In this document: positions 11,494 through 23,979 of the stretch, piece after piece
Layout of the letters: each line of letters starts with the position of its first letter
Numbering within the stretch: position 1 is the first letter of the stretch
NCBI GenBank assembly: GCA_012862575.1
Contig: BLSF01000007.1
Coordinates: forward strand, 248,001-312,000
Length of the DNA stretch: 64,000 nucleotides
Direction of reading: 5' to 3'
Origin: Parietichytrium sp. I65-24A
Taxonomy: Eukaryota > Sar > Bigyra > Thraustochytrida > Thraustochytriidae
Notes under the pieces: model-generated
What the model saw: only the letters and a program-made list of their open reading frames with translations
Database searches by the model: none
Told to the model about the DNA's origin: nothing
Made by a program: the position numbers and the translations under genes

Positions 11494-13706
11494 GATCTCC
11501 AATCCGCTGCCGCCCTGCGACTCTTTCCGGTCTCTGCTCCAACCCTTTTACGCTTTCACGTGCTCTCTCAAGATGAGCTGGCTTGACTGTTTCACCGAGT
11601 CGCTCGTCCCTCCCTCTCTCCGCATTGCAAAAGGGGACAGTATTCAAGGAAAAGTCGCCTACGAGTAGTGCTCTTACGACTCCATTACTAAAATGCTATA
11701 GTAAACTGGTAAGCACCCCAGACACTACGGCACTACGACACTTCCCCCTCAGGCTCTTCCCCAAATGACCGGACATAGATGTGTTGATGAGTCAGTTTGC
11801 GTCTTCTTCGATCTTTGCGATCATTATGATTATCATGATAAGTATGTGTCGCGTTGCTCTTTTTTTTTTAATTTTATATAACTTTAAATTTTACAGAATC
11901 CAGTTAGCACAAGCCTGGGCTTGGTTGGGACCATCTGAGATCTACATGGCTCCATCGCATTTTTAATTCTTTTTTCTCGCCTGAAGTAGTGTAGACAAGT
12001 TATTAATGGAGCGGTACGAGTGCCCGAGGCACACCCCCAAAAGAGAACTTAGCTGTAAACACCTGTAAACAGAGTAACCGCGGATAAGTAAATTTTCGGC
12101 TGTTCGTGTTCGCGGCTGTTCGCGTGTTCAATCATGTTCAATCTCCAAGACGCTTGGGGTACTCGAGTACCAAATCAATTTGAGAGCAAATGTGAATGAA
12201 AGAAAATGAAAGCAATGAAAATAACTGTAAGCACTAACTTTCCAGGCACTGGCTGCACGTCGACCATTGCGCAGCTTTATGCAGAAAACGCTTTTTGCAA
12301 TCTCAGAATTCAACATTTATTCCGATGGGTTTCGCGAAGGCTTGGATGAAAGCTCTGGTGGATCACGGATTTAATTAAAGGTCAAAGCTGCGATACTCGA
12401 GCAACGCGTTGTTCGAGTTGAAATAAGCACGTAAAGCGACAGATCCGCCAAAGCGGCAGGCTGTCAGCTCGCTGGATGCACACGGTCACCAACTCGCGCG
12501 TCGAGAGAGTCGTGGCCGCGGAACGGTGGTCACAGGGCTTCCTGGCGCTGCCACCCACTGTTCTCGGCCCAAAGGTCAGCGTAGAGTTATTCTGCACGCA
12601 TTATCCCACTAAGGGCAGCGAAAGATGCGGTGATCCCGTCTTCGCTATGCTCAAGCGGCTCTGGTCTGGACATCTCGCCGATCGCGTGTGGCACAGCGTT
12701 GTGTTGTCAATGTCACATGACGAAGAAAGCCCTAGCAATGACGAAAGGCTCTCCATATTTCGTGAGCAGGCTTTCACCACGAACTCGATTCGCCGATAAT
12801 GTGCGTGAGTATGTGCCAAGGGCATGCGGGCTCAATTTCAGCACGACATTAGGGACGCCCGGCATCGTGGAAACATCCGCGAAACACTTGGAACAGGAAA
12901 GAACAGGGCCCCCCTGTCGCACAATCCCGGCTGGCGGTCAAAAATCACAGCGAGATGTGAAACATCTGAAATTCTGAATTCTTCTGAATTCTGAGTTCTG
13001 AATCTCTATGAGCGCTGATTGACTCTGATCGACCACGATTGACCTGCTACATCTGTTCCTGCATCCTCACCCCACGAGAGAAGCGCGAGAGTACCAAGGA
13101 CAGTGTGCTCGCTGTCAGTGCCTTACATCGTTTCAGGCGCTCCACTTTCCACGCATTTGCAGCACTTGCTCGAAACTATTCTACTCTCGTGAAACGGTTC
13201 CAATACGATAATCTCTCCGCTGGTGTAACGTCAACCGGGTCCTTTGGGTTTTGATATCTGCACATGTAAAGTCCAGTAGCCCGGGACTCACAGTCAAGAC
13301 CGTTACTTTTTCTGAAAGTATGACTGTTGTCCTACTTGCCAAAGTTGAGTGTGCCGGTAGCGGCGCCTGCCCTTGGGAGTAGAAGTGCCTTTTATGACCA
13401 TCTGAGGAACGTTGTTTCCCTCCTCTTGTGATGAGTCAGCAATTGTCAGAAGAGCTTTTAGAACATCGCAATCTCTAATCCTTGTTCGACTGCCGTTCCA
13501 CTGACTTATTGAATAGTCCTAACCACTCAAACGAATCTCCTTATCGCAAACCTTAGTGGCCTCTGTCAACTTTCTTACGTCAGCCAATCTACTAGAAACA
13601 ATCAACTCAAATCGTAGCTACATAATCTACCATTTAGTAGGCACATACCCTCTCATTAATTTATATTTACTATACTAGTGAGTAGTAACTGTGAGTGGAC
13701 GCATTT

Positions 13707-13842
13707 GGATAGATAGATAAACTTAGATAGATTGATTCATTGATTGATAGATTGATTGTTGCTTTGATTGAAAACTAATGTAGATAGATAGATAGATTGA
13801 TTCATTGATAGATTGATTGATTGATTGATTGATTGATTGAGA
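13707..13842. repeat. GATA/GATT tetranucleotide microsatellite
   Basis: Mixed runs of GATA and GATT/ATTG units, ending in about seven consecutive ATTG units. It lies about 0.5 kb upstream of the RGS gene start. Confidence 0.9.
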
Positions 13843-14031
13843 GTGAGACCATTGACACAATAAGAAACTCCAAAACGCCTAGGCAAGCCGTTAGCGAATA
13901 GGATGATGTAGCTTGGGCAAAATGCGAAGAGACTGACTGTCTGTGCTCGTGACTGCCAATGACTGAGTGTCTGAGTTGATTGATCGCCCCGAGAGCGCGT
14001 GAGAGGCGGAGAAAGACTCTAGCTAGATACA

Positions 14032-14056
14032 GGAGAGAGAGAGAGAGAGAGAGAGA
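14032..14056. repeat. (GA)n microsatellite
   Basis: An uninterrupted run of about 12 GA dinucleotides, roughly 270 bp before the RGS gene start codon. Confidence 0.9.
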
Positions 14057-14326
14057 AGATACAAAGAGCGTGCATTTCAAGTTTGTCCAAAATCCGGCTG
14101 GGCAGAAACGGTTTTAGGCCTCTGGTCGAGTGTGCGAAACGGAAAAAAGCGCCTCGGAGTACTCGAGGGTAACGGCGGTGCAACCGAGAAGGCTGCGGTC
14201 AGGCGCTGACAAAGTTTCACTTTGACTTTTGCATTGGCGTCCATAGCTGGCGCTGGCGGCTGACTGCTCGCCGGTAGAAGGGCTTGGAAAGCAACAGCGT
14301 GGTTGAAAAGGGGACACACGCCAACG

Positions 14327-16702
14327 ATGGGTTGCCTCAGCTCCAAGCAGGAGAAGGAACGCGTAAGACGGGCGTCAACATGGTCCGCGTCCGATCAAAT
14401 GAAAGGAGCAGTTGAAAGCATTTCGGAGTCTCTGGCGAGCCAGACGGGGTCGATTCGGGGAAGTTTTCGGATCGCTCGGCCAGCGACCCGCCTGAAAGTG
14501 AAATGGGGTGTGGAAGCCCACGCCGTGAATTCGGAGCATAGGAAGCGCAGATTGTCGGACCAATCTCTGGCTTTGGTGATGGACGAAGGACAAATTTTTG
14601 AAGCTTTTGAAGCTTTTATGGCACAGGTCCACATGGTGCGAATTGTCAGGGCCTGGAAAGACTTGGATGCTTTTGATCGAGAGTTTGGCTCAGACTCTGT
14701 CGCGTGGAAGGCTGCCGAGAAACGCAAGCAAATGGCAGAGTCGGCGCAAAAGCTCTACTCCAATTACTTTGCAGATGAGGTTAGTGATCCGCTGCTCACG
14801 TTTTTATCCACAAGCACAATCTCCGACCTGAAAATTGATCTACAGGTCGATAGTGAGGGACGAGTCGGGCAAACAAACCCATCTGTGTTTGTGGAGGTTT
14901 TTAAAGTGCTTCATTTGAGGCTTCACAACGTCCTTAAATACGAGTATCTTCCAGGCTTTCTCGCATCCGAGCAGTTTTTCATGCTATCCACGATCCACGA
15001 AAATGAAGCCGCAGAAACGGACCCGGAAGAGATTGACCTGGCCGAGTCCACCGATGGCGACGAATCTGTACACACTGGGGATGAAGAGTCATCGAAGCAA
15101 CCAAGTGAAGAGGTTTCCCAGCTTATTGACGATGCTGAGAAATCACGATTCTTTTACGAATTCATCTTCATGGAGGCAAGGTCATTGGAGCAGTCGATGG
15201 AGCCTTCTGACTCCAGGAGAATATCCCTTCAAGAAAAGATGCACGTACGAAGACAGTCACACTCGTTGCTCAAGCATCTTGATGTGGTGGAAGTTTATCT
15301 TGAAATTGAAGATCTCCTCGAACAGTCTACGAGCAAGGAGTCGAAACTGAAACGCTTGAATCTCATCCTGGCTAGGTACGGCGCTCCGAATCAGGACCTT
15401 CTAAATCCGCCAATCCGATCCCTGAAGGCTTTGTACAATAAACTGGAATTTGCCTCATATCCGCAAGGACTTGAAGACCTTCCCGAGGATCTCAACCTGA
15501 TCTTTGGACCTGTGCGCTCGGAAATATTGACTCGCATCAAGAAAAGGATCTTGCCTGCGTTTAAAAAGAGTCAAACATACCGTTTGATGCAACGCGAGGG
15601 ACGGCACTCCACCATTGGCCTCGTCCGCTTTGGCAGGAGCGCACGAGCGAGAGAGGATGCATGGGCAGAGAAATTGAAAGAACAGGGCATTGCAAAAGAT
15701 CCTATCCTTGCTGCTTTGGAAAGAGAGCCCCTGCTGCAAGATGAAAGTCGAGCCAAGGAGTTTGCTCGAAGCCAGTCGGAAAATGTCGTGGGCCACGACC
15801 ATCACCGAGTCCCCTTGCCGAAGCACGGGACTTCGCCAGAAGCCGCTATCGCAAGCAAACTTCATGGAGACACTTCTATTCCCGGCGAATCAGCCGATGC
15901 ACACATCGCTGATAGCGTGGAAGCTTTGAATAAGTTCAGAGAAGATATGCACATTGGGCCCAAGCACTTTTGTATGCCTTTCTCCAACGCGGTAGTGTCT
16001 CTGCAGGAGATGTTGGAAAACTCGTATGGTATTCTGCAACTGAAAAGGTTTGCGCGTCGCATGTTCCAGGAAGAAAACATCCTCTTTCTTGTCGAGGTGG
16101 AGCAACTCCGAAAGAACTGCGAATTCTCTACGAAGGAGGACATCTACGAGCTTTTGCACAGGGCACAGAGTATTTGCAACCAATTCGTCCAAACCAATAG
16201 CCCTCTCGAGATCAACATTTCGGATCCTCAGCGCCAAGAAACGCTAGCACGGTTTCAGGCATGCTCAGAGCAATACGTCCAGTCGATTCGCTCGGCGGAC
16301 TCTTTGGTCGGAAATGATCTCCTTGGCGGGATCGACGCCACTTCGTCCGGCTCCTTTAAAAGGCGCTCAGGTGAAAAGCGCCCAAGCATGCGTTCTGCTG
16401 GGTCCTCGGCCTTGCTCGATACCCAACTTGCACTGGTAAAGCAAGTTGCATGCACCTTTGACGTGGCCGCTGCAGAGGTCATGTCCATGGTACTGAAAGG
16501 CTTCTGGGAAGACTTCAAGAACGACGCGCTTTACCATGACTATGTTCAGCGTCGTGGTTTCAGCCATTTGCCGCACCCCCACAACCAGACTTCACCTCGA
16601 CACGGGAACAGTAAACCAACCGGAAACGGCTATCCTCCTCGAAGCCCTGCAAAGGTTACGGCAAAAGGAAATGGCGACGCCGTGGAGCCCATCAATGCAT
16701 GA
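14327..16702 (+). CDS. multi-RGS-domain protein with N-myristoylation signal
   Basis: The 791-residue product starts MGCLSSKQ, a strong N-myristoylation plus Cys3 palmitoylation signal for membrane attachment. The clearest RGS domain is at about residues 546-742: LQEMLENSYGILQLKRFARR, EENILFLVEVE, and the terminal FWEDFKNDALYHDYV. Two more diverged RGS-like segments precede it. The first (about 84-225) begins IFEAFEAFMAQVH and ends in VLKYEYLPGFLASEQF. The second (about 271-421) begins FFYEFIFMEARSLEQSM and ends ILPAFKKSQTYRLM. RGS domains speed GTP hydrolysis by G alpha subunits, and a G alpha gene lies 25 kb away in this window. The linkers are acidic or Ser-rich. The frame opens upstream at a TTG (14303), but the myristoylation motif fixes the ATG at 14327. 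Confidence 0.88.
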   Translation: MGCLSSKQEKERVRRASTWSASDQMKGAVESISESLASQTGSIRGSFRIARPATRLKVKWGVEAHAVNSEHRKRRLSDQSLALVMDEGQIFEAFEAFMAQVHMVRIVRAWKDLDAFDREFGSDSVAWKAAEKRKQMAESAQKLYSNYFADEVSDPLLTFLSTSTISDLKIDLQVDSEGRVGQTNPSVFVEVFKVLHLRLHNVLKYEYLPGFLASEQFFMLSTIHENEAAETDPEEIDLAESTDGDESVHTGDEESSKQPSEEVSQLIDDAEKSRFFYEFIFMEARSLEQSMEPSDSRRISLQEKMHVRRQSHSLLKHLDVVEVYLEIEDLLEQSTSKESKLKRLNLILARYGAPNQDLLNPPIRSLKALYNKLEFASYPQGLEDLPEDLNLIFGPVRSEILTRIKKRILPAFKKSQTYRLMQREGRHSTIGLVRFGRSARAREDAWAEKLKEQGIAKDPILAALEREPLLQDESRAKEFARSQSENVVGHDHHRVPLPKHGTSPEAAIASKLHGDTSIPGESADAHIADSVEALNKFREDMHIGPKHFCMPFSNAVVSLQEMLENSYGILQLKRFARRMFQEENILFLVEVEQLRKNCEFSTKEDIYELLHRAQSICNQFVQTNSPLEINISDPQRQETLARFQACSEQYVQSIRSADSLVGNDLLGGIDATSSGSFKRRSGEKRPSMRSAGSSALLDTQLALVKQVACTFDVAAAEVMSMVLKGFWEDFKNDALYHDYVQRRGFSHLPHPHNQTSPRHGNSKPTGNGYPPRSPAKVTAKGNGDAVEPINA

Positions 16703-16913
16703 GTACCTTGTCTTCATCGGCAAATTGGTCTGTAGGGGGTTGCTGTGCCGAACTTTGTAACATAAATGTCTTAATTTTTTTACTCGCGAACAGGAGCTCC
16801 AACATCTACAAACCATTTCAGCAACTTTACGGCACCGATTGACAGAGAGCTGCATCTTGACAAGGTGGGCCCCCATCATGATTGTCTCGTGCAAGGGGTG
16901 GTTTCACCTTGGG

Positions 16914-16928
16914 AAAAAAAAAAAAAAA
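16914..16928. repeat. poly(A) run of 15
   Basis: A 15-A homopolymer in the 265-bp gap between the convergent RGS and WW/armadillo genes, 40 bp beyond the latter's stop codon. Confidence 0.9.
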
Positions 16929-16967
16929 GTAATTTTACAACATTCGACACAAACAATTATGTAATAA

Positions 16968-19900
16968 TCATTGCGCTTCTATTTCAGATTTCAAGCGATG
17001 CCCGCATTGAGAACAGGTCGTTCCACCTTTCTCTTTGCTTTTGCAATGGGTACACTGCACCCAAGAATAAGGTCCCATGGCCTGTAACAATTCAAGCACG
17101 AGATGACCAAGGGCAGCCTCTGGCTTTGCCCGTAGGTTATCTCCAGTTGTTCTTTCCATCTCATCCGAATCTGTTCCAGAATTGGGCCGCTCTTGCTTCC
17201 TCGATACTGTGTTGTCGTCAGCTATTCTGACAAGAGTATCGAGACCGCACTGCAAGAGCCTTCGGGAGTTTTTGGAGTTCCCGTTGGCCAAATCAAACAG
17301 AGTGGAAAGTATCACTTCACATACGTCGCGAGAAGTTATCAGGCGATGTGAAACGTCATCCAGGTCCGCCATGCCGCTTTTGGGATCAGCGGCGGCACAG
17401 TTATAATGCCACAGTAGTTTTTTGGCGAGTACTTCAACAGTTCCCACCACACCAAGGACATCCTGCATGGAAGGGCCAAACTTTGCAATCGTGCCAAGAG
17501 TCCACACAGCCCGATGCTCCAGCTTCCGATCGTGTCCATCAGCAGTAGCAGTCAACGGTATTTCAAGGATATTCTTGAGTACAATGTGCCCACGGTGAAC
17601 GAGCATCTCTTTCACGGCGGTTTCTCCTTTGGTGCACATCAAGCTGTTGAGCTCCTCGCACGATAATGCTTGCATATTTGCTTGTCTTGGAAGAAGGTTG
17701 CCCCGAAAGTCATACTCTTGCTCTCCCCTGCAAAGCTGAACAAGTCCCTGGATGCCGTATTTTCGACGCCGCTCTTCGAGCACCTCGGCTCTGGACATAT
17801 CCGCCAGGACTCCCAACACTCTGCTGGCATATTTTGACGTTTCTGGGCAATCACTCGCAGAGAGTTGAGTCATGGCCTCAACGCCTTGATGAGCCACAAG
17901 AAGCGACTTGTGAACGTCATGCACTGCTAAATTTCCAATTGCGAAGGCAGCTGTTCGTTGCGTTCCTTTGGACCCCGTTGCCGCCAAGTGCACCAGTATC
18001 GGGATCGCCCCGAGCGTGCCTGCCTGGAGAGCGACCATGTCATTGTATGCAGCCGTTCCCAGCGCGCGGCACAAGTGCTCGTAGACTTTTGCGGGCTGTT
18101 CTTCATCCGCAAGTAGACAAAGCACTGAGCGTACGCAGGCAGTGTACAAGCTGAATCTCCGTCGATTACCCTCGTGATAAAACAGGCTATTTGCAAGTGT
18201 GCAGCATGCATTTATACGAACCTGAGGGTCGCTATCCTCGCATAGCCTTACGAGTTGCGGGAAAAGCTTTCCGATAGAGTCTTGATTCTTTGCGTTCCAA
18301 GCAAGGTTCGACAATGCCCACAGCGCGTTCTGCCTAATTGCAACGACTTCGCTCTCCGCAAGAGAAAACAACGTCTCGATTCCTCCTGCTACTCCAATTG
18401 CGAGGCGAATTTTGTCATCCTGAGCTATATTCCCCAATATGGTTGCGGCGCTTTGTTGCACAAACAGTGAGCTTGACAAGCAGAGCTCAACCAATCCTTG
18501 AATTCCGAATTGCTCAACCCTCCGTGCATTCTGACTGGAATTCTCCCGCGTAGCGTTGATGAGCGCCTCCACGGCATTTGCTTGTATCCGGGATCCCACT
18601 TCATCAAGCAGTTCCTGACCGAACTTGGAGTTGCACAAACCCACCAGTACTTCGATCCCGCCAATCTCGCCCAACCGCACGCAGTTTGCGTTGACAAGAG
18701 TGGTTGCATTCGCTAAAGCTCCGGTGCATCTATCAAGCACATCGACATCGTGCGATTCGCGGCAGATCTGGATGAGTTTCTGAGCTCCGTCTTGTTCTGC
18801 AAATACCTCTTGACATTTTTCATTCTCAAAGAGCAAATTTGCCAAAATTGTCAGTGTGTGTCTCTGGATGTCTTCATACACTCCAATGACTTCGTCGGAA
18901 CGGTCAGCTGAGGAGTCTTGGTTTCCGTTCTTCTCCTCCCCATTTACGTCAGGAACCTCAATTTCCTCCTCGGGAGCAACCGAAACGGAGGTGCCAAATC
19001 GGCATGTGGCAAGTATCAACAATAGGCTGATGATCCCTTTTACCCTGGAAATGCGCTCACAATTTGTTCTCTCTAGCGAAAGAGTAGCAAGTGTGCCCGA
19101 TGCTCTTTCAACTTCCCAAATTTCTACGTTCTTCATGTCTAACAGAGCACACAGACGTTCCACACCAGATATCTGTCCCTCAAAGCCAACGCCGATCGTT
19201 TCCTGGTTCACGATATTGCTAGAGCACCTAGACAAAGCAGTTTTTTCCTCCACAATCACTGCTTCTCCTTTTTCAAGAACCACGGTCATCCCAAAGCCGG
19301 GATTTGTGAGTTTCAATAGATTTGAATGTTTCCCTTGGCCTTGCCCATTTGGCCTCGCCCGAGCCCACATAAGAGCATTGATCGATGCGACGCCTCGCAC
19401 CCAGCGGCACCAGCTCTCCTTCACACGATGGCATAAAGTACGGTAATCAACGTGATCGTTGAATGCCGACGCGGTAAGGGCTGTCAATGCCTTTGATCGG
19501 ATATCTGGTCTCGTGGAGTCCAGCAGTGCCAAGAGCACTTGTACGCCTGCATTTGCAGCAAGCCGAGAATTGAACATCTCAGATGCGCCAGCTAAACGCT
19601 CCAGGCCCTCCATGAAGAAAGAGAATAGAGAGTCCACGTTCGTCCCGATTGCCCGAATGGTTTCATCGCGTTTCCACGTTTCCCACTTGAGCCAGCGCTT
19701 CTCACGCTCGTTCTCTTCCCACGTACTTTTCGCCGCGAGCTTCGTGCGCTCCAAGTCATCGTGGGCCATCTGCACCTCGCCCTTTAGCGAATTGACCCAA
19801 TTGTCTAGGCGCGCTGCGTGCTGCGTCATTCCTTCCAGCTCCTGCCTCAACTTGTCCTTCTGCTGTGCACGGAGTCGTAATTCCCTTTCTCGAATTTCCT

Positions 19901-22900
19901 TCAAGATCTGATGTTCTTTCTTCAATTCCCGCATGTCGTCTTGAAGTGTGGCAATCCAATGTCGATTCTGAGTCAGCGTATTATTCATAAACTCGAGTTC
20001 TGCGTTACACACAATTCGAGTGGCGAGAAGGTCTTCCTCCGTGAGCATCAGGCGTTCACGGTTGTACCTTTCAAATTCGAGTTTGTCAAGTCTGACTTGA
20101 TCCAGCTCGTCGTGTAGCATCTCAAGCGCTTCCTTGGACGAGTTGGCCAAGGCATCCAGTTCCGCTTCGAAAGATCGCTTTTGCCCCATTAAGCGGGCTT
20201 GGAGTGCAATCAACTCATTTCTAGACACGCGAGCTTCACGTTCCAGCCGCAGGCGCGTATTTTCAAAATGCTCCTCCGCATCTTTAGCTCGTCGCTCGGC
20301 ATCCTCAGCGAGTCCAAGAAGCCTCTTTTTCTCTTGTTCAGCGATCCACATCTCCCCAGCTTCTTGAAGCATTTCTGTGACTTCCTGGATCCATGCCGCT
20401 TCTCGCTGCTGCACCGCAGCTTTCAAATGCAAGACTCTCCGGATCTGTCCCAGACTTGCACTGCTAAGAGCCTTGGACTCTTGGTCATTCTCCACAAGTT
20501 TGCATGCTGTCGCAAACTCGTCATTTAAAAGGGTTCTCATGGAGGCTCTTTCGTGGATAGTTCTTTGACACGTTTCCATCTTGGCACATCCATCCTTGGC
20601 GGATCGAAGCATTCGGGAGATAATTTCAGCTCGCATCTTGCTCTCCTCTTCCCACCGCCCATCCAGCACCTTCAGACCCTCTTCGACCTCCAGTCGCACA
20701 AACTTGCTGTGCTCCTCAGCAATGGCAATTTCAATAGCATTTGCGGCAATCTTCAACTGCTCCTCCGCGGAATAAAATCGCGCGTTCAAAAGCTCGCGAT
20801 GTTCCACCAGATCAAACAAGGTTTTGTTGTTCGACTTGACTTCAAACCGATGTTTCTCGATCACCATTGCGGTCTGTTCGAGCAGCAATTGTTGGGTTGT
20901 GACGTACTTCGAAAAATCTTGCAGAGAGTCCCCCCAAACTGCGCATGCCTGGCGAAACACGGAAACACGATGTTCGCAAAGCCTCAGTGACCTCATCGTA
21001 TCCGAGAGAGACGCTCTAGCCTTTGAATCCGTATCGCTGAGCTCCATAGTAAGTGCAGAGGCGCTTTCCAGTTTGCTTGAGAGATCCTCCAATTCGCACA
21101 GCCTTGTGCTCGAGTTGTCGAACTTCTTCTTCTCCGATTCCAGGGCGATTTTCGTGGTACTATGCTTGGCGCCAACTTCCGAGAGCTGCGTTTCGAGGCT
21201 CGAGATTGAATGTTCTAGCTGAGACCGCTCGCTACTTGATATCTTTGGATTCTCAAGATCACGCTTCTTGCTGCTAATCTCGCTTGATAAAGCGTTGCTC
21301 TCTTTCTCCACTGCTTGCAAATCTTCTTCCACCTTTGCTAAACTCTTTTTCAGCCGACTCAAGTTTTCAGATTCGGCGCCGAGCGAGGTTTCCGTGGCGG
21401 AGCTTCTCTCGCGCAAGAATGAGCCAAGTTGGTCCCAATTGCATCTACGAATGGACATGGCCAGCACGGGGACCACATTTGCTCTTGAGTTGGGTTCCGG
21501 GGGAGCCACGGTCCCTTTTTCCTCATCCGAGTTGCCGTCACAGTCGTTCACGTTTTCGACAGCAGCATTTGCGCCTTTCAGTTCTCCTTCGGAAGCTTCG
21601 GGATCTAAATTTTCCTCGCCGTTGTCCGTGTGGCCCTCCAGCAAGGAGATGGGCCGATCGCTATTCTGAGAGACAATTTCTGGTTTACCGAGAAGTGCGA
21701 GTGGTTCTTCTGGAGAAATAATCATGAATTCTTCCTGCCCAGCGTGCAGAAAGCTTTTACTCTGCAAAGATGTTTCAGACGTTTCGCCCAAAAGTTTTCT
21801 GCATATCTCGCGCAGATCCGTGCCTATTGCTTCGGCCTTCGTAACAGCAGATTCGATGGTCGAAATGTATTTCTTGGCGCTGTCGCGCAGAGTGTTGAGG
21901 AGCAGCTCTTCTTGATGCAGGTCATTGTGAGCTTTTTCGTTCAGGTCAGATAATTCCTGCTCCTCCTTGACAACCTCTTCCTGAACACGTCGCGCCCTAC
22001 TGAGCTGCTCGTCCACTTGCGCATAGTACTCTTCCTGGTGGTGTATTTGGGCTTCCGAAAGCCAGGGGGTGATCGTAGGGCCATCGTCCCCTTCAAGAAT
22101 CAGTTCGTGACCATCTGCGGGCTCTTGCTGGTCGCCCGGCACACGCTCGGAAGAGTGGGGTGGATCCTCCTCTTCTTCTCCGGACACACTCTCATAGTCC
22201 GATTCGGAATCAGGTTCCGAGTCTCGATCAAGTAACAGCCTCATATTTCGAGCTTTGACGTCTCGCCGCGATAAGTTGAGCGCATGTGCGCAAAGCTCGA
22301 CAAAGCCATCAACTGGAAGAGGCGCTTCAAGGTCACCGTCTAGATCTGCTTTAGCCCAAGCCATCTCTAGATAATCCTTCCTCCAGAGCGGCTGAAATAG
22401 GGGTCGTTCCGAAATGAACTCCTTCACATCCACACTCGTCAGCAACGAGTTCCAAACGAGATTCAGAGACACCTCTCTATGCGCTTTGGTGTCAATTAGA
22501 CGGAAAAGACGTTTCGCATCGGAGTCCACCTCTGATTCTGTATTTTTCTCCATTTCCGCCAACGTTCGCGCCCGAAGAGCTTTCGCAGCGCGCCTGTCAG
22601 ACTCCTCCATTCCCCCATTCACGCGACCACAGGAACTTCGAGGACGCTCCAAAACGACCGGGTCAAAGGAACTATCATAGCTCACTATTTCCGTCTGGGT
22701 TGAGCGCTCGTGAATACGATAGAGGTCTTCCGCTATGACTGCGAAGCAATATTGCGTTGCCACCCAGGTCGGTGGCTCTTCGCTACCCTCGCTCCATCGC
22801 ACCTCCAGCATTCCATCGGACATCGCCGTGACAACTGCATCCAGGTAGGCCGCGCTGTACTCTTCCCATGCCTTGACCTTTGAACCAATGCGGATTTCTT

Positions 22901-23979
22901 CCTGAGCAAGTTTCTGTGCTTCCGATCTCTGCTGTTGTCGAATAGGGATGACGTATTTGCGCAGGATTGACGGTGGCGGTATATCGTCCGGCCACACTGC
23001 AGCAATCTCGTTCATGAGCATTTCGTGATCCTCCTCCGCTTTTGCAAGCTGAGCCTGTAGCGACTCGACTTCATTGCGGTCGTATTGTCTTGCTCGCTCT
23101 AACTCCACTTGGTGGCGGGCCTCCGTCTCGGCAATATACTGCTGCAACTGAGCAACTAGGGATTTTTGCTCGGCAAGCTCTCGCTGCAGTTCCACTATCT
23201 CGGCGTCTCGCGCTTCCACGATCTGTCTCCACTCCTCATTTTCTCGAGCTCTTTCGTACTGCTCAAACTCAAGCGCTTCTGTCAAATCCTTAATTTTGAT
23301 ATTAAGACTTGCCACAAGCTCTTCATGCGTCTCGAATTCCTCCACAGCGTCCTTCACTGCAGCAACTACGGATGGTACGACGACAAGTTGTTCCATTAGG
23401 CGCAGTTTCTCCATTGCTTGATGAGCTGCCTCCACATCTCTTGAGCGAATGCTTGTAGTAATTCCCTGAATGATGTCCACATGCTCAAAAGTAATGCGCA
23501 TCATGTCATCTTCGTTCTGCATGTAAACCCTCGCGATCGCTTCATGCGCTGCTTGGACTTGCAAATCTGCTTCACGCTTCGCCTCTTGCATTTCCTTCTT
23601 CGCTTGGCGAGTTTCCGCTTTCATTTTGTTCATGTCAGATTTGAGTGCAGACTCTTTCAATGCATTCCCTTTCTGCTCCTTTTCCGAGAGTTTTCCCTTC
23701 TTTTTTAGTTGCTGAAGCTCCAGCTCCAGTTTTTCAATCTGGCTGTTGCTTGATGGCACCTCCCTGTACCCCGACCAATCACGTTCTTCTTCGTGAGTTG
23801 TCAATCTTCGTCGCATCACAAAACCTCTCCTCCACGACTTACCATTGCGTCTCGCCCGACGCGGTATTTTCAAAGTACGTCGCTCCATTTTCGTCCGTCT
23901 TGCAAGCCCACCCAGGCGGCAGGGCTTGCGCAAGCTTATCGCGCAAGTCTTGCAGCGCCCATTGTGCAGCTTCATCCAT
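16968..23979 (-). CDS. 2310-residue WW / coiled-coil / armadillo-repeat protein with C-terminal zinc ribbon
   Basis: Exon 1 is 23843-23979 and exon 2 is 16968-23763. Exon 1 begins MDEAAQWALQDL and encodes most of a WW domain, LPPGW...TYFEN...GETQW. Splicing completes it with WEVP, giving W24, W46 and P49 at canonical spacing. Coiled coil fills about residues 55-300. A small Trp-rich segment (about 338-388, VRWSEGSEEPPTWVATQY) may be a Tudor/SH3-like module, and an EF-hand-like region with DLDGDLE lies near 518-545. A second long, acidic coiled coil covers about 620-1430. At least eight armadillo-type repeats follow (about 1434-2230; for example VRINACCTLANSLFYHEGN and IRQNALWALSNLAWN). The protein ends with a CTHC...CSQCG zinc ribbon (about 2281-2300). 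It looks like a cytoskeletal or ciliary scaffold, but I cannot name a family. Unspliced, the frame would start at 23975 in a different frame and lose the WW domain. Confidence 0.88.
23764..23842 (-). other. intron of the WW/armadillo gene
   Basis: A 79-nt intron with minus-strand donor CAATG|GTAAGTCG and acceptor GGTACAG|G. The junction regenerates the second conserved Trp codon and the WxxP end of the WW domain. This is strong evidence that the intron is real, even though the long frame stays open through it. Confidence 0.92.

Larger units (their letters stand above)
11494..14326. other. 2.8 kb divergent intergenic region
   Basis: The region separates the hydrolase (-) and RGS (+) genes. 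It contains tetranucleotide microsatellites (13707-13842) and a GA run (14032-14056) just before the RGS gene. A 14-bp palindrome, GGTACTCGAGTACC, lies at 12158-12171. A GC-rich block at about 12430-12980 has overlapping open frames of 70-115 codons on both strands, but none has a recognisable domain or a consistent strand, so I call no gene there. Confidence 0.5.

Noticed and set aside
12430-12980. Overlapping open frames of 70-115 codons on both strands
   Set aside because: No frame dominates, none has a recognisable motif, and the GC-rich composition explains the lack of stops. I could not match it to an rRNA, SRP or RNase P RNA either.
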